64,000 bases of DNA from JAHEEL01 sp963700375 (GCA_963700375.1 CAVOXF010000004.1:310001-374000), one strand, 5' to 3'. Positions 43,291 through 53,786 are shown, numbered from the stretch's first letter. A program made the numbers and translations. Notes: a model not told the origin generated them from the letters alone.

Positions 43291-44851
43291 CTATTCAGAG
43301 CTACGATCCATTGTCTCTACCGGTGTCGGGTACATCGGTTCGGTTTGGATTGCCGCCTGGGCCGCGTCGATGGCTGGGAAGCCGTGGTATGCGAGCTGCA
43401 TGGACGCTCCGAGACCGAAGACGAACCAGAGCCACATGCCGACCTGCGGGCCTTCGAGTGTCGGGTCGAAGAATGCGTTCACGAGGATCATGCCGGCACC
43501 AATCATGAGCACAGCGACAAACCCCGCCTCGTCGAGGCGGTTGAGCCGGGCGAGTCGAGTTCTGAGGTCGAGCAGCAGAAGCGCCCACACGCTCCACATG
43601 ACGAACCACACGCCGAGCCCAACCCAGCCGAGCCGAGCGATGACGCCAACGTGGGAGTTGTGTGGGTTTCGGAGCGGTATGTCCTCGTTGGTGGTCACGT
43701 TGTAGATGCGCCCGAGGTCGGGCCCGGGTCCGTAACCGGTGATCGGGAACTCCGAATTGACGTCGTCGAGGACCCTCGTCCACAGCTCGAGCCTCCACTC
43801 GGTGGTCTTCGTTTCTCGCTCGTTCCCCGAACCCGGGGACACGATGCTGGTGATGTTGCTCATGAACTGCTCGGCGGATATCTCCCGAGAGCCAAACAAC
43901 GCGACACTCACCTGGCTCACCAGCGCCACCGCCAACAGGATTGCGGCGACACCGACCAGCGTCACCAGGACCTCCGACCGCCTCCGATTCATGAAGACCA
44001 GGATTGCGATGATGCCCAGAACTCCGGCGACGAGCCCGCCTCGGTTCTTGAGACCCAGCATCAGAAGGATTGCCCCCGATGCAGCGGTAATGGTGATTCG
44101 CTGCGATGGCGTGAAGTGGTTGGATCCGTGATCCACCAACCACACGAAGGCGAGGCAGATCACCAGGATCACAGCGGCGTTGCCGGCCGAATGCGAGAAG
44201 ACCGACACTTGACTGTCCGGCGCATACGGCGGCCGACCGCGCGATGACCGCATCGAGGATGGTGGCAAGGAATAGCCAACCGATGAGCCACGGAACAATC
44301 CTGGCGAACACCTCGAGCCACCGTCCGACTCGTCCCGGATCTGACTGCACAAGGAAGAGCACGAGGATCGCAACGGCGCCGTAATACCAGATCGCGGAGT
44401 CGCGGATTGCGTCGATTCCGTAGCCGATTCCGAGGAACACGAGGAGCCCCAGTCCCCACGCCATGAAGACACCAAGTAGCTTCAAGGGCGGGCTTCGCCG
44501 CAGCGCGGAGAGGATCCGTGTTGGATGGGAGAGCATTGCGACGGCGCCGAGCACCAACACCAATTCGCCGACGAACAGTGGGGTACCCGGGATGTGGAAC
44601 CACGCAAACCCCCGGTCCAGAAACGCATACGCCAGCAGAACCACCAGGAGAACCGCCTCGAAGATCCGCACGATCTTCGGTTCTGGCAGCCTCGGATTGC
44701 TCGGATCGATGAGATCGACGCCAACGATCGGCGCGTCGTAAGTCCCCGCTTGCGGCTGAACGGGTCCCCCGGCCCGAACGTGTCGAGCGACCGCCCATGC
44801 TCCCGCGAAGGCGGCCATGGTTGCGACGATCACAATCACCCGCGGAAGCAT
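43291..44851 (-). pseudogene. O-antigen ligase/polymerase-like membrane protein, one frameshift
   Basis: The N-terminal half (44851 to about 44228; MLPRVIVIVATMAAFAGAWA, then six or so helices) and the C-terminal half (about 44228 to 43291; YAPDSQVSVFSHSAGNAAVI onward) are in different frames that join across a single-base shift near 44228. The joined protein would be about 520 residues. The C-terminal half has the large extracytoplasmic loop of Wzy/WaaL proteins with ITGYGPGPDLG and NPHNSHVGVIARLGWVG, a classic ligase motif. It should polymerise or attach the polysaccharide. Reads must decide between true decay and a sequencing indel. Confidence 0.75.
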
Positions 44852-45155
44852 CGAATGAACCCAGGAAGGCGTCCATTTCGATTGCGCCGAAAAGGCTCAT
44901 GAGTCCGCACCGGATTGGGAAGCGCATCCGTCCCAAGCAACCACAGCGCGCGCGCGGGACGCGCGACTGCCCTGCGCGCGATCGAGAACCTGCTCAAAGG
45001 TCGACCCAACCATGTCGATACTGTACCGTCAACAGACCTGAAGGGGGCTTCTCACCGCCCTCGATGGACTGCAGCACACCGGACGAGATTGGGGCAGCAA
45101 TGAGCAATACCACAGCGAGTAGTCGCGAATCCGGTGGGTCTTCGGCAGGCCCGGC
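44852..45155. other. Divergent intergenic region, about 300 bp
   Basis: It separates the ligase gene (minus) from the WecG-type gene (plus) and should hold both promoters, but I see no strong box pair. A run of alternating GC (44945-44970) can form hairpins. A 19-codon frame from 45102 ends in a TGA overlapping the WecG GTG and could be a leader peptide. Confidence 0.4.
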
Positions 45156-45931
45156 GTGAGCACGCCCCCCAAAGCCCAGGTGGTTGGAGTCCCGATTTCG
45201 ACGACGTCGTACGCCGAGGTCTTCGATGCAATCGACAGGCGCCCGTCCGATCGCGCAATGGTGATCGCCGTGTGCAACGTCCATTCGGTTATGTCGGCTC
45301 GCAGCGACGCCGCCCTCGGCAGGGCGATCGAGCGTGCCGAGATTGCGACACCTGATGGCGTGCCGGTGGTATGGGCGCTGCGCTGGACATCGAACCCCGA
45401 CCAGGAACGGGTATACGGTCCCGAGATCATGCGCCGGGCCCTTGTCGAGCAGGGACACCGTGGCTGGCGACACTACCTCTACGGCAGCACGGAAGGCACC
45501 CTCACCTCACTCACGCAGGTGATCGCCGAAATCGCTCCCGACGCGAAATCGTGGGGTACCAGTCGCCGCCGTTCCGCACCCTCACGGGTGAAGAGGGCGA
45601 GCAGCACCTGAGCGCCATACGGGCGAGCGGTGCCGATATCGTGTGGGTGGGACTCGGGATGCCGAAACAGGAGCTCTGGATGGATGACATCCGGAACGAG
45701 CTCCCCGGTGTCGCCGTCATTGGAGTCGGGGCCGCGTTCGACTTCCTCGCCGGCACGGTCAAGCAGGCGCCGCACTGGATGCAGCGGGCCGGTCTCGAGT
45801 GGCTGTACCGGCTGATCCAGGAGCCGCGGAGACTGTGGCGCCGATACATCTGGAACAACCCCGCCTATGTCATTCTCGTGGCTCGGCAGGTCGCATCGGC
45901 CCGGCTCGCGAAGCGCAAGGTGTCGAGCTAG
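45156..45931 (+). pseudogene. WecG/TagA/CpsF-family glycosyltransferase, one frameshift
   Basis: Frame 1 starts at GTG 45156 (VVGVPISTTSYAEVFDAID; the family's TPDGVPVVWALRW). At 45546-45548 the AAA run appears one A short: restoring it reads on as IVGYQSPPFRTLTGEE in frame 2 to the TAG at 45931. Frame 2 holds the rest of the fold: VWVGLGMPKQELWMDDI and GVGAAFDFLAGTVKQAPHWM. The repaired length (258 residues) is normal. These enzymes add ManNAc-type or other sugars to lipid-linked intermediates. Loss in a homopolymer makes a sequencing artefact likely. Confidence 0.75.
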
Positions 45932-46675
45932 TCCGCGTCCTCCCGGTTCGCCGGCTCCTGCCGACATCAGCTGTCCATTGGTGACGTACCGGATCTGATC
46001 ATCGCCGGAGACGAGTTCGAGGATCTGGTCAAGGGTCGGCCAGAGTCCGGTCTCCTCGAGCTCCCAACTGTGTCCCCAGAGGTGGAGCACACCGCCATCT
46101 CGTCGGAGTCCGGTCAGTGCCGTCTCAACGAGAGAAACGAGATCCGCACCGGCGCGGTAGGCGCTCAACCACCTGCCGAGGCCGATGACGTTGCGTTCCT
46201 TCACAGCGTGGGTCACGTGGACCCTGCGACCGTGCGGGTAGAGCTGGATCGTCACGGGCATCTGATAGGGATCTTTACCGAGGCCGTCTCGGAAGCCGAC
46301 CGTGGTGCGGGCCAGCCGGTAGCCGGCATCGGCCACCGCTGCCGCGGAGCGACGGTTGAAGTACCCAAACGGGTAGCAGAACGATGACACGTCCTGCTCG
46401 GTCAGCTCCTCAAGTCGACTCTTGCTCTCGGTCAGTTCCCAACGCAGGTCGTTGGCCGCGATCGCTGTGACGTCGGGATGGCTCATGGTGTGGGAGCCGA
46501 TCTCCATGCCGAGATCGAGAATGTCGGCAACATCCGATGATGGCGGCAGAGGGAACCGCGCTGAATCGACGGTCCAGTAGAAGGTCCCGAGTACTCCGTG
46601 TGCGGCAAGTCGCTCCGCAAGCTTCCCATCGAACTCACCGCCATCATCCCAACTGGTGGTTACGTAGGCGCGCAT
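45928..46675 (-). CDS. Polysaccharide deacetylase
   Basis: It starts at the ATG at 46675. The family motifs are present: motif 1 TTSWDDGGEFDG (catalytic Asp and metal Asp), motif 2 IGSHTMSHPDVT (metal His pair) and motif 3 CYPFGYFNRRS; HLWGHSWELEE carries the late His. The NodB-type enzyme should remove N-acetyl groups from a glycan. As sequenced, the frame runs on to 45479, antisense to the WecG gene. I think that tail is false: a one-base shift near 45945 gives a TAG at 45930-45928 that shares CTAG with the WecG stop. No signal peptide is visible. Confidence 0.8.
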
Positions 46676-46711
46676 CAGGAACCCTCCCTCGGTGTTGCTC
46701 GTGCGGTTGGC

Positions 46712-49700
46712 CTAGAAGCCGGTCACGCCGCTGATGGGGAGCCAGCCGGAGTTGGTGGGTGCCGGCACGTACTGGTTGTCGGCAACACCCTGGGTATTCG
46801 TGAACCGGAAATACATGGTCGTGTTCGACGGACGGAACAACGCCGGCGTGAACACCCCGTCACCCGTCCAATCCCCAGCAATCAAACGATCCCCAGGATC
46901 CCCGAAAATGAACTGCGCATCCGCATTCCCCTGCGTATGCGAGTTCCGGAAATACACCAGCCCCGTCGACTCACGATGCAACCCAGCCGTCTCAACCCCA
47001 TCACCATCGAAATCACCGACAAACGGCTTGTCACCCGGATTCCCAAACACATACGAGAACTCCGCAGCACCCAACCCCTGATCACCAGACCCCAACTTGT
47101 TGATGATGTAGAACGTCTGATTCGACGGCCGATAAATCGACACCGTATCAAACCCATTCCCATTGAAATCCCCAGCAACCGGCACATCACCAGGATTCCC
47201 AAAGAAGAACTTGATATCCGCAATCCCCTGCGTATTGCTATTCCGCAAATACACATACCCATCCGACTGGCGATACAACCCCGGCGTCTCAACCCCATCC
47301 CCATCCCAGTCACCCATAAACGGATAATCACCAGGATTCCCGTAATAGAACTGCGTCACCAAATCACCCGGCTCGTCATACAAATACCACAGGCCCGCCC
47401 CGGTGTTCACGAGACCGGTCCGATGCGCACCGCCGCCGCTCGCCGAGTCCATCACATTGACAAGCTGGCTCTTGGTGCCACTGCCGCCGTCGCCATCGGC
47501 GACGACCACCGAGATGGTCTCGAGACCGGACACCGAGTACGCGTGGCTGCGCACGAACGATCGGCCACCGACTGGCGCGATCGTGAAGCTGACGGGTGGA
47601 GTCCCATCGCCCCAGTCGAGGGTGACACTGTGGGTGTCGGCCAGCCCGGGATCGGTGAACGTCACGCTGAGGCGCACCGGCTCACCGGTGTCGAACTCGA
47701 TGCCGGGCACGCCGGCTTGATTCGGAGACCTTGAGTGACACAATCGGGTGCCATGTTGTCATTGTCGAGGATCGATCCGGTCGCCTGACGATCAGCCACA
47801 CCGGCGGCTACCTCGCCCGAGAGATTCAGCAGGACCGTCTCGGCGATCTCGTCCGTCGAGTCGTTCAAGAATCGGAACACTGACTGTCTTCGTCGTCTCG
47901 CCGGGGAGGAACGTGAGCGGACCCGTCTCGCGCGGTGTAGTCGGCGACCGGCGGTCGCTGTGCCGTTCGCCGTGGCGTAGTTCACCGTGACCGTCTGGCC
48001 GGACACCGGCAGCAGTGACACGGTGAAGACCAGGTTTGGACTCGCCTCGAGGTGGCGGTTGCGTCGAGCGCCGAGAGACCGGGGGCACCGTCGTCGTCGA
48101 GGATCGTTCCGGTGCCGTAGGGCTGGATGGGGCAGCGTGCAGGTTCAGGCAAGCGACAGATTCAGCCGGAACGTCTCGTTCGCTTCGTTGAGCGTGTCTT
48201 CTATCGAGGTTACGGTCACCGTCTTTGTGGTCTCGCCGGGAGCAAAGGTGACGACGGTTGGCGTGATCGCGCCGTGTAATCGCCGGGAGCGACCGCCGTC
48301 ACGTTCGCTGTCACGTAGCGTACGCTCACTGCGCGACCCGAAGGCCGCTGAGAGCGTGAGCGTGAACGTTCCAGTGGTCCCCTCTTCGAACTGCGCGTCT
48401 GTCACCGACAACACCGGCGTCGGATCGTCGTCGCTGATCGTCACCGGTGGCGGAATCCGTCGGCGATGGTAGCGTTCGACGGACCGGAGAGCGTGACCGT
48501 GAACGTCTCGGTGTCCGGCTCGTCGAGCGCATCGTTCACGATCGGCACGGAGATGGCCTTCGTGAGGTGTCCGAGGGACGAACGTGAGCGTGCCCGTGTG
48601 GAGGCGTAGTACTCCCGGCGGGTAGCAGTCCCGTTCGACGTCGCGTAGCTGACCGTGACGGTTCGGCCCGAGGCCGCGGACAGCGTCACATTGAACGTCA
48701 TGGTCCCGTCGCTCTCGACTGCACTGCCCGCGTACGATGGATAGGGCCGGCGGGCTGTCGTTGTCATTGATCGTGCCGGTGGCGCTGCTGTCCCGATCGT
48801 TGCGTTGCTCGGCGACGACAGGTTGACGCTGAACGTCTTCGTCGAACTCATGAAGTGTGTCGTTGTTCGTCGGAACTGTGATCGGTCTGCGAGTGTGACA
48901 CCCGGAGTCGAATGTGACCGTGTCCAGACCGTGCGGTGTAGTCACCGGGGGCCACCGCCGACCCGTTGGCGGTGGCGTAGTTGACCGTCACCGTCTGACC
49001 CAACGCCGACGAGAGTGTCACAGCGAAAGACGCGGTTGCGCCCTCGAGCTACGGCCGGAGCGTCGGCGATCGATACGGTGGGCGTCACCGTCGCGTCCGA
49101 GATCGTTGCCGATCCGGAACCGTCGGCAATCGTCGCGTTCGTGGGCGTGTTGAGCGTCACCGTGAAAGACTCGGCCAATTCGAGTAACCCGTCGGTCTTC
49201 GTGACGACGGTGACGGTCTCCTCGGTGTCTCCGGCCACGAACGTCAACATTCCGGTCTTGGCTGTGTAGTCCGCCGGGGCGGTCGCAGACCCGTCCACCG
49301 TCGTGTAGAGCACGGTCACGGTCTGGCTGAGCGACGACGACAAGGTCACGGCAAACGATGCAGTGCCGCCCTCGGCGACCGTGCCAGCATTCGCGATCGA
49401 GATGGCCGGAACTGTCGTTGCGTCCTGGATGGTGGCTAAGCCGGAACCGTCCACGATCGTCGTGTTTACTGGCGCCGATAGTTCGACGGTGAACGTCTCG
49501 TTCCCTTCGATCAATCCGTCGGTGTTCGTGTCCACGGTCACCGTCTTGCCCGTCTCGCCGGGATTGAACGTCACCGTTCCCGACGTGAGGTCGTAGTCGC
49601 CGGGCTGGACGGCGGTCCCGTTCGCCGTGTCGTAGTCGACGGACACCGTCTTCCCCGACGCAGCGCCGAGAGAAACCAAGAACGAGGCGGTGGATCCCTC

Positions 49701-50226
49701 GGCCACTGTGCCGGCGTTCCCGATTGCTACCGACGGAGCCGCGTCATTGTCTGTGATCGTCACGGTGTGACTCGCGGCCGCAGCGTTGACGCCGCCAGGT
49801 GTGACCTCTTCGAGTTCGATGACGACTGTTTCGTTGTCCTCGTCGAGAGGGTCGGGCACAATCGTGACCGAGACGGTTCGCGTTGCCCCGGTGTCATCGC
49901 TGATGTTGAACTGGAGCGGAGTCGTGGTGAAGGTATAGTCGGTTCCGCCGCCGGTTGCCGTGCCGGCCCCGAGATCTACGACGTTGAATTGGATCGCCGA
50001 CGTCAGGGGGGCAATTCCGGGCGCCGCCCCGGTGTCCAGGACGATGGTGACGTCCACGGTCCCCGTTTCCGGGCTCGATGACGTAGCCACACGCAAAGCC
50101 AACGTGTGGCGGGGCTGCAAGGGCAGCCGGCGCGATCACGAGGAGTGCCGCGATCATCGCGAGCACGACACTGATCCGCACGGTAGAACCAACGTGGAGG
50201 TCTACTCCGCTTCCTCGACCGATCAT
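46712..50226 (-). pseudogene. Calx-beta repeat surface protein with PKD domain and propeller module, many frameshifts
   Basis: This is one long gene broken into frames. The start at 50226 gives a signal peptide (VVLAMIAALLVIAPAALAAP). After a shift near 50095, an intact stretch to about 49040 holds three or so Calx-beta domains (IGNAGTVAEGSTASFLVSLG, ITDNDAAPSVAIG). From about 49040 to 47740 Calx-beta motifs (EGTTGTFTLTLSAAF, FAPGETTKTVTVTSI) recur in changing frames. From 47743 the frame is clean again: a PKD-like domain (VTLDWGDGTPPVSFTIAP) and the GDxDGDG propeller to the TAG at 46712. At least six indels are needed. Repaired, it would be about 1,170 residues and extracellular. Confidence 0.7.
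46726..47341 (-). repeat. Propeller cassette copy C (616 bp)
   Basis: Nearly identical to copies A and B from GGATTCCC (C-terminal side of blade 1) to just before the stop. Beyond both ends the sequence diverges, and the last residues become VTGF instead of ELG. One A/G difference from copy B was seen near 47247. Confidence 0.9.
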
Positions 50227-50337
50227 GCCGAACTCCCTGCGCGCGCGTCCCAGCTACCTCGGCAATCTAGTCGTGCGCTCGGTTACTGAATAGGGTCGGC
50301 CGGCTGATTCTCGGCGGTTCGAGAACGAACCAGCGAT

Positions 50338-51693
50338 CTAGCGGTGCGTGGCGTAGCGCCCGATTCCCTCGTACGTGAGGCCCACCCCGATCACGGCCGC
50401 CGGATCGAGAGCATTGCGAGCATCAATGACGGCGTTGCCGCGCATGCAATCGGCCACCTTCTCGAAGTCGAGTGCCAGGAACTCCGGCCACTCCGTGAGA
50501 AGCACGATGGCGTCCGCATCGCAGACCGCGTCGTACGGGTCCGCGTATACCCTCAGGTCTGGGATCTCGGCGAGCGAGTTCACCATCGGATCACTCGCAC
50601 GCAGGATCGCACCCTTCTCCATGAGCGATCGCGCGATCGTGATCGCCGGCGTATCGCGCGTGTCGTCGGTTCCCGGCTTGAATGCCAATCCAAGCAGGCC
50701 GATCCGTCTCCCGCGCAACGGGCGAAGGTGGTCCTGCAGCTTCCTCACGACGACATGCCGTTGGTTGGCGTTGACCCGCTTCACGGCGTCGAGGATGAGA
50801 GGTTCGATGCCCTGTTCTCGAGCCATCGAAGCCAGAGCCGACGTGTCCTTGCCGAAGCACGAGCCACCCCAACCGACTCCCGCATCCAGGAACTCCGGAC
50901 CGATGCGAGAGTCAAGGCCGATTGCCCGCGCCACGTCGGCGACGTCGGCATCGATCCACTCGCAGATGTTGGCGATCTCGTTGATGAAGCTGATCTTCGT
51001 TGCGAGGAAGGCGTTCGCCGCGTACTTGATCGTCTCGGCCGTTGCGCGACCGGTCTTGACGAGCACCGGCTTCTTGTCGGGTTCGCCACCGTCGAAGTCT
51101 TGAGCGAGGACGCGGTCATAGACGTGAGCGACCTTGTCCACCGAGTCGGCGCAATCCCCGCCCACGACGACGCGGTCCGGATGCATGAAATCGTGAACCG
51201 CGGATCCTTCCCGAAGGAATTCAGGATTGCTCACGACGCACAACACATCGCGACCGACGCCGAGGGGCAATTCGGCCTCGATCGTCGCTTCAAGCCAGCT
51301 GCCACTCCCGACGGGCACCGTGCTCTTCGTAACGATGATGTGGGGCGTGTGGAGGGCGGCGCCGATCGAGCGGGCGGCCGAAGCTACAGAAGTCATGTCC
51401 GGGTGCCCATTCGAACCTGGAGGAGTGTCCACGCACAGGAACACGATCTCCGAACCGTCCATCGCGATCTGATAGTCGTTGGTGAACGAGAGTCTCCCTG
51501 AAGCCAGACCCGACCGCAGACGTTCTTCCAGCCCGACTTCATAGAAAGGCACGGTGCCGCTCGAGAGCGAGGCGAGCTTTGCGGAATCGATCTCAACCCC
51601 GATCACATCGTGACCCAGGTCGGCGAGACACGCCGCCATTACCGTTCCGACGTATCCGCTCCCAATGACCGCGATACCGCGTTCATTCCCCAT
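50338..51693 (-). CDS. ugd: UDP-glucose 6-dehydrogenase
   Basis: The 451-residue product starts at the ATG at 51693 (MGNERGIAVIGSGYVGTVMA), the conserved Rossmann start; a longer frame to 51753 adds no family sequence. The catalytic Cys is in GVGWGGSCFGKDT. The NAD-binding and substrate segments include LCVDTPPGSNGHPD, KSTVPVGSG, FLREGSAVHDFMHPDRVVVG and AFKPGTDDTRDTPA. It oxidises UDP-glucose to UDP-glucuronate, a precursor for acidic exopolysaccharide, which fits its place at the edge of the island. A related nucleotide sugar is possible. Confidence 0.93.
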   Translation of the reverse strand: MGNERGIAVIGSGYVGTVMAACLADLGHDVIGVEIDSAKLASLSSGTVPFYEVGLEERLRSGLASGRLSFTNDYQIAMDGSEIVFLCVDTPPGSNGHPDMTSVASAARSIGAALHTPHIIVTKSTVPVGSGSWLEATIEAELPLGVGRDVLCVVSNPEFLREGSAVHDFMHPDRVVVGGDCADSVDKVAHVYDRVLAQDFDGGEPDKKPVLVKTGRATAETIKYAANAFLATKISFINEIANICEWIDADVADVARAIGLDSRIGPEFLDAGVGWGGSCFGKDTSALASMAREQGIEPLILDAVKRVNANQRHVVVRKLQDHLRPLRGRRIGLLGLAFKPGTDDTRDTPAITIARSLMEKGAILRASDPMVNSLAEIPDLRVYADPYDAVCDADAIVLLTEWPEFLALDFEKVADCMRGNAVIDARNALDPAAVIGVGLTYEGIGRYATHR

Positions 51694-51805
51694 ATTCAGC
51701 CCCCAATTCCTGCCACGGTCTAAGCCTATGCGCACATTCCCATATACGCACACGGCATTGTAGCGCGTTCCCCACTATCTGTAAACCCCTGCCCACGGAG
51801 CGTGG

Positions 51806-53017
51806 CTATCCGTCGATCAAGGAGGTACCGGGGCGGTACGTTGACCACGCAAACCAGAAGGTATCGAGGTGTTGGATCCGTTCGAGGTGCGAACCCTTCT
51901 GGAGTCCATCGGTGGCGATCCCGGCGATACTCCACGTACTCCCGGTCTCCTCGTCCATGAAGCTCCCGTCCTTCACGGCGAGCGTCAGGGGGGCGCCGTC
52001 GATGACAGGGATGAACACGCCAACGGATCCGACGTCGTCTCCCCTGCCGATCGCCGAGTCGTCGAGCGCCGACGATTGGCCGGTCTGCCAGAGAATCACC
52101 AGGTCTTGATCGCCCACCGTGATCGGGGTCACCGTGCGTTCGCCGTCGGCGAGCAGGGTCAGCGGGTACGCCACCGCGGTGTCGTCGACGCTGATCCCCA
52201 CGACGCGTTGCTTCGCGCGTTCACGATCGTCGACGACACCCCGGAAGAGGAAGGGCTCGGTATCCCGGTTGTCGTACCCCTCGTAGGGGTTGCGACCGTA
52301 GTCCCGGTCGAATCCGGTCTCCGTCCAGTCAAGGACCTTGCCCGTCGGATAGGCCTGAGCAAACTCCTCCCACGACATGAGCGGGGAGGCGATCGACTCG
52401 AGCTGGTCGCCGGCAAGAACACCGACGACCGCTCGGCCGTCGAAATGCGTCCACAGGGACTCGGTGAGCCGGTCGTACATCACCAGCGCCGACGCATAGA
52501 GACTGCCGGATGTTCCAAACGTGGTCTCGACGCCCCTGACCTCCCGGCGATACGACACAGCGGAATTGCAGAGCGGGCAGTAGGTCACCGACACCGGAAC
52601 GCCGCCGACCGCGTCGTTGACGATCTCGTGCCAGATCAGGACGCGGACTGGGTAGGCGCGCGCGTCGCCGTTGATCTCAAGAGCGACGACCGACTCGGCA
52701 GCCTCCAGTTGATCGAGGCTGCTCGCGACGTCTGCGAAGACCGGTGAGTCAAGTGGCGGGATGCCATCGGGCGGCGGACCGCCCGAGATGATCTCTTCGA
52801 CAGGGACGAGGGGTTCTGGGAATGCGTGAGCAGTCCGATCGATGAGCGCCGATGGCCCATCGGGTATCCCTTCCGAACCAGCCGCCGTCGTCGGTGTTGC
52901 TGCAACCGTGGTTGACGCCGGCCCGTCGACGGCGGCATCGGCCTCCGGCGATGCTCCGCACGCCGCAGCGATCAGCGCGCCCGCTGCAAACAGCGTCACG
53001 ATGCCGAGTCGATTCAC
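51806..53017 (-). CDS. DUF3179 lipoprotein
   Basis: It starts at GTG 53017 after GGAGGAGGGCGG, giving 403 residues. A lipoprotein signal (LFAAGALIAAAC) is followed by a Thr/Ala linker and the DUF3179 domain from about residue 85: ALEINGDARAYPVRVLIWHE, then VSVTYCPLCNSAVSYRR with a Cys pair, SLYASALVMYDR, SLWTHFDGRAVVG and FWFAWSTYRPGT. The CPLCN motif suggests metal or redox chemistry, but no reaction is established for the family. Exposed on the outer face of the membrane. Confidence 0.85.
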   Translation of the reverse strand: MNRLGIVTLFAAGALIAAACGASPEADAAVDGPASTTVAATPTTAAGSEGIPDGPSALIDRTAHAFPEPLVPVEEIISGGPPPDGIPPLDSPVFADVASSLDQLEAAESVVALEINGDARAYPVRVLIWHEIVNDAVGGVPVSVTYCPLCNSAVSYRREVRGVETTFGTSGSLYASALVMYDRLTESLWTHFDGRAVVGVLAGDQLESIASPLMSWEEFAQAYPTGKVLDWTETGFDRDYGRNPYEGYDNRDTEPFLFRGVVDDRERAKQRVVGISVDDTAVAYPLTLLADGERTVTPITVGDQDLVILWQTGQSSALDDSAIGRGDDVGSVGVFIPVIDGAPLTLAVKDGSFMDEETGSTWSIAGIATDGLQKGSHLERIQHLDTFWFAWSTYRPGTSLIDG

Positions 53018-53267
53018 CCGCCCTCCTCCGGTGGCTGGTAGGTCCAACACGCACTGGAGGAATTCCGTTCCACTGTGTCGACACTCCGACAGTCCTGCTC
53101 CACCGGCACTGCGCCGTTGTCGCAATGCCAACCGCTGGTCCGCTTGCCGGAATCGGTCGATTCTGCCGGTTCCTGCCCATGGAGGCGATGTCAGTCGGGG
53201 ACGAAGGTTCCACCATCGAAGGGTCTCAAGCCCCTACGGGTGTGGCGGCAGGAGTGGTTGCATAGCC

Positions 53268-53786
53268 ATGATGCACGAGCAGTACGTCCAGCTCTACAAC
53301 GCGGTCGGGGTTCCGTATCCAACCGTGCGCGCGCTCCTGATCGACCGTGCCCTCCCAGCGCTGGACGCCCCGCGTCGAATCGGCGTCGACTGGTTGCAGG
53401 AAGGCGACGGACATCTCGACATGGATGTGGCAGGCCTCCACTTCGTGAAGGACGTCTGCTTCCGCGTCGCCGAATACTCAGACGTGCCGGGTCCGCTGCC
53501 GATGGGCCGGGTCCAGCTGGTCTGGGAGCCGATCGACCACGGGGATGTCTATCCCGCGATCACCGCCGACCTCGAGGTAGAGCCGATCGACGAGAAGCGC
53601 ACGATGATCTCCCTCCTCGCCTCCTACGAGCCTCCCCTCGGTCGGATTGGGGCGGTCGTCGACCGGGTCGCCATGCACCGCATCGTGGAAGCCGCCCTTG
53701 CACGCTTCTTCGAAGGACTCCTCGTCGAACTCAAGGCGAGCGCCAGCGCCGCGTCCGCTCGACTCACCCGACGAGGGAGAACCTGA
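53268..53786 (+). CDS. Hypothetical SRPBCC-like protein
   Basis: The product is 172 residues from the ATG at 53268 (a second ATG follows directly). No upstream start in frame is compatible with the short gap after an in-frame non-start stretch, and GGAG lies 13 bases upstream. The C-terminal half (LEVEPIDEKRTMISLLASYE, then PPLGRIGAVVDRVAMHRIVE and FFEGLLVELK) matches the shape of SRPBCC domains, which bind hydrophobic ligands. The ligand is unknown. Its end overlaps the convergent AlaX gene by 23 bp. Confidence 0.65.
   Translation: MMHEQYVQLYNAVGVPYPTVRALLIDRALPALDAPRRIGVDWLQEGDGHLDMDVAGLHFVKDVCFRVAEYSDVPGPLPMGRVQLVWEPIDHGDVYPAITADLEVEPIDEKRTMISLLASYEPPLGRIGAVVDRVAMHRIVEAALARFFEGLLVELKASASAASARLTRRGRT

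Noticed and set aside
45479..45927. C-terminal 150 residues of the polysaccharide deacetylase frame
   Set aside because: Antisense to the WecG-type gene and rich in Arg/Pro; a one-base shift near 45945 gives a natural stop at the shared CTAG.
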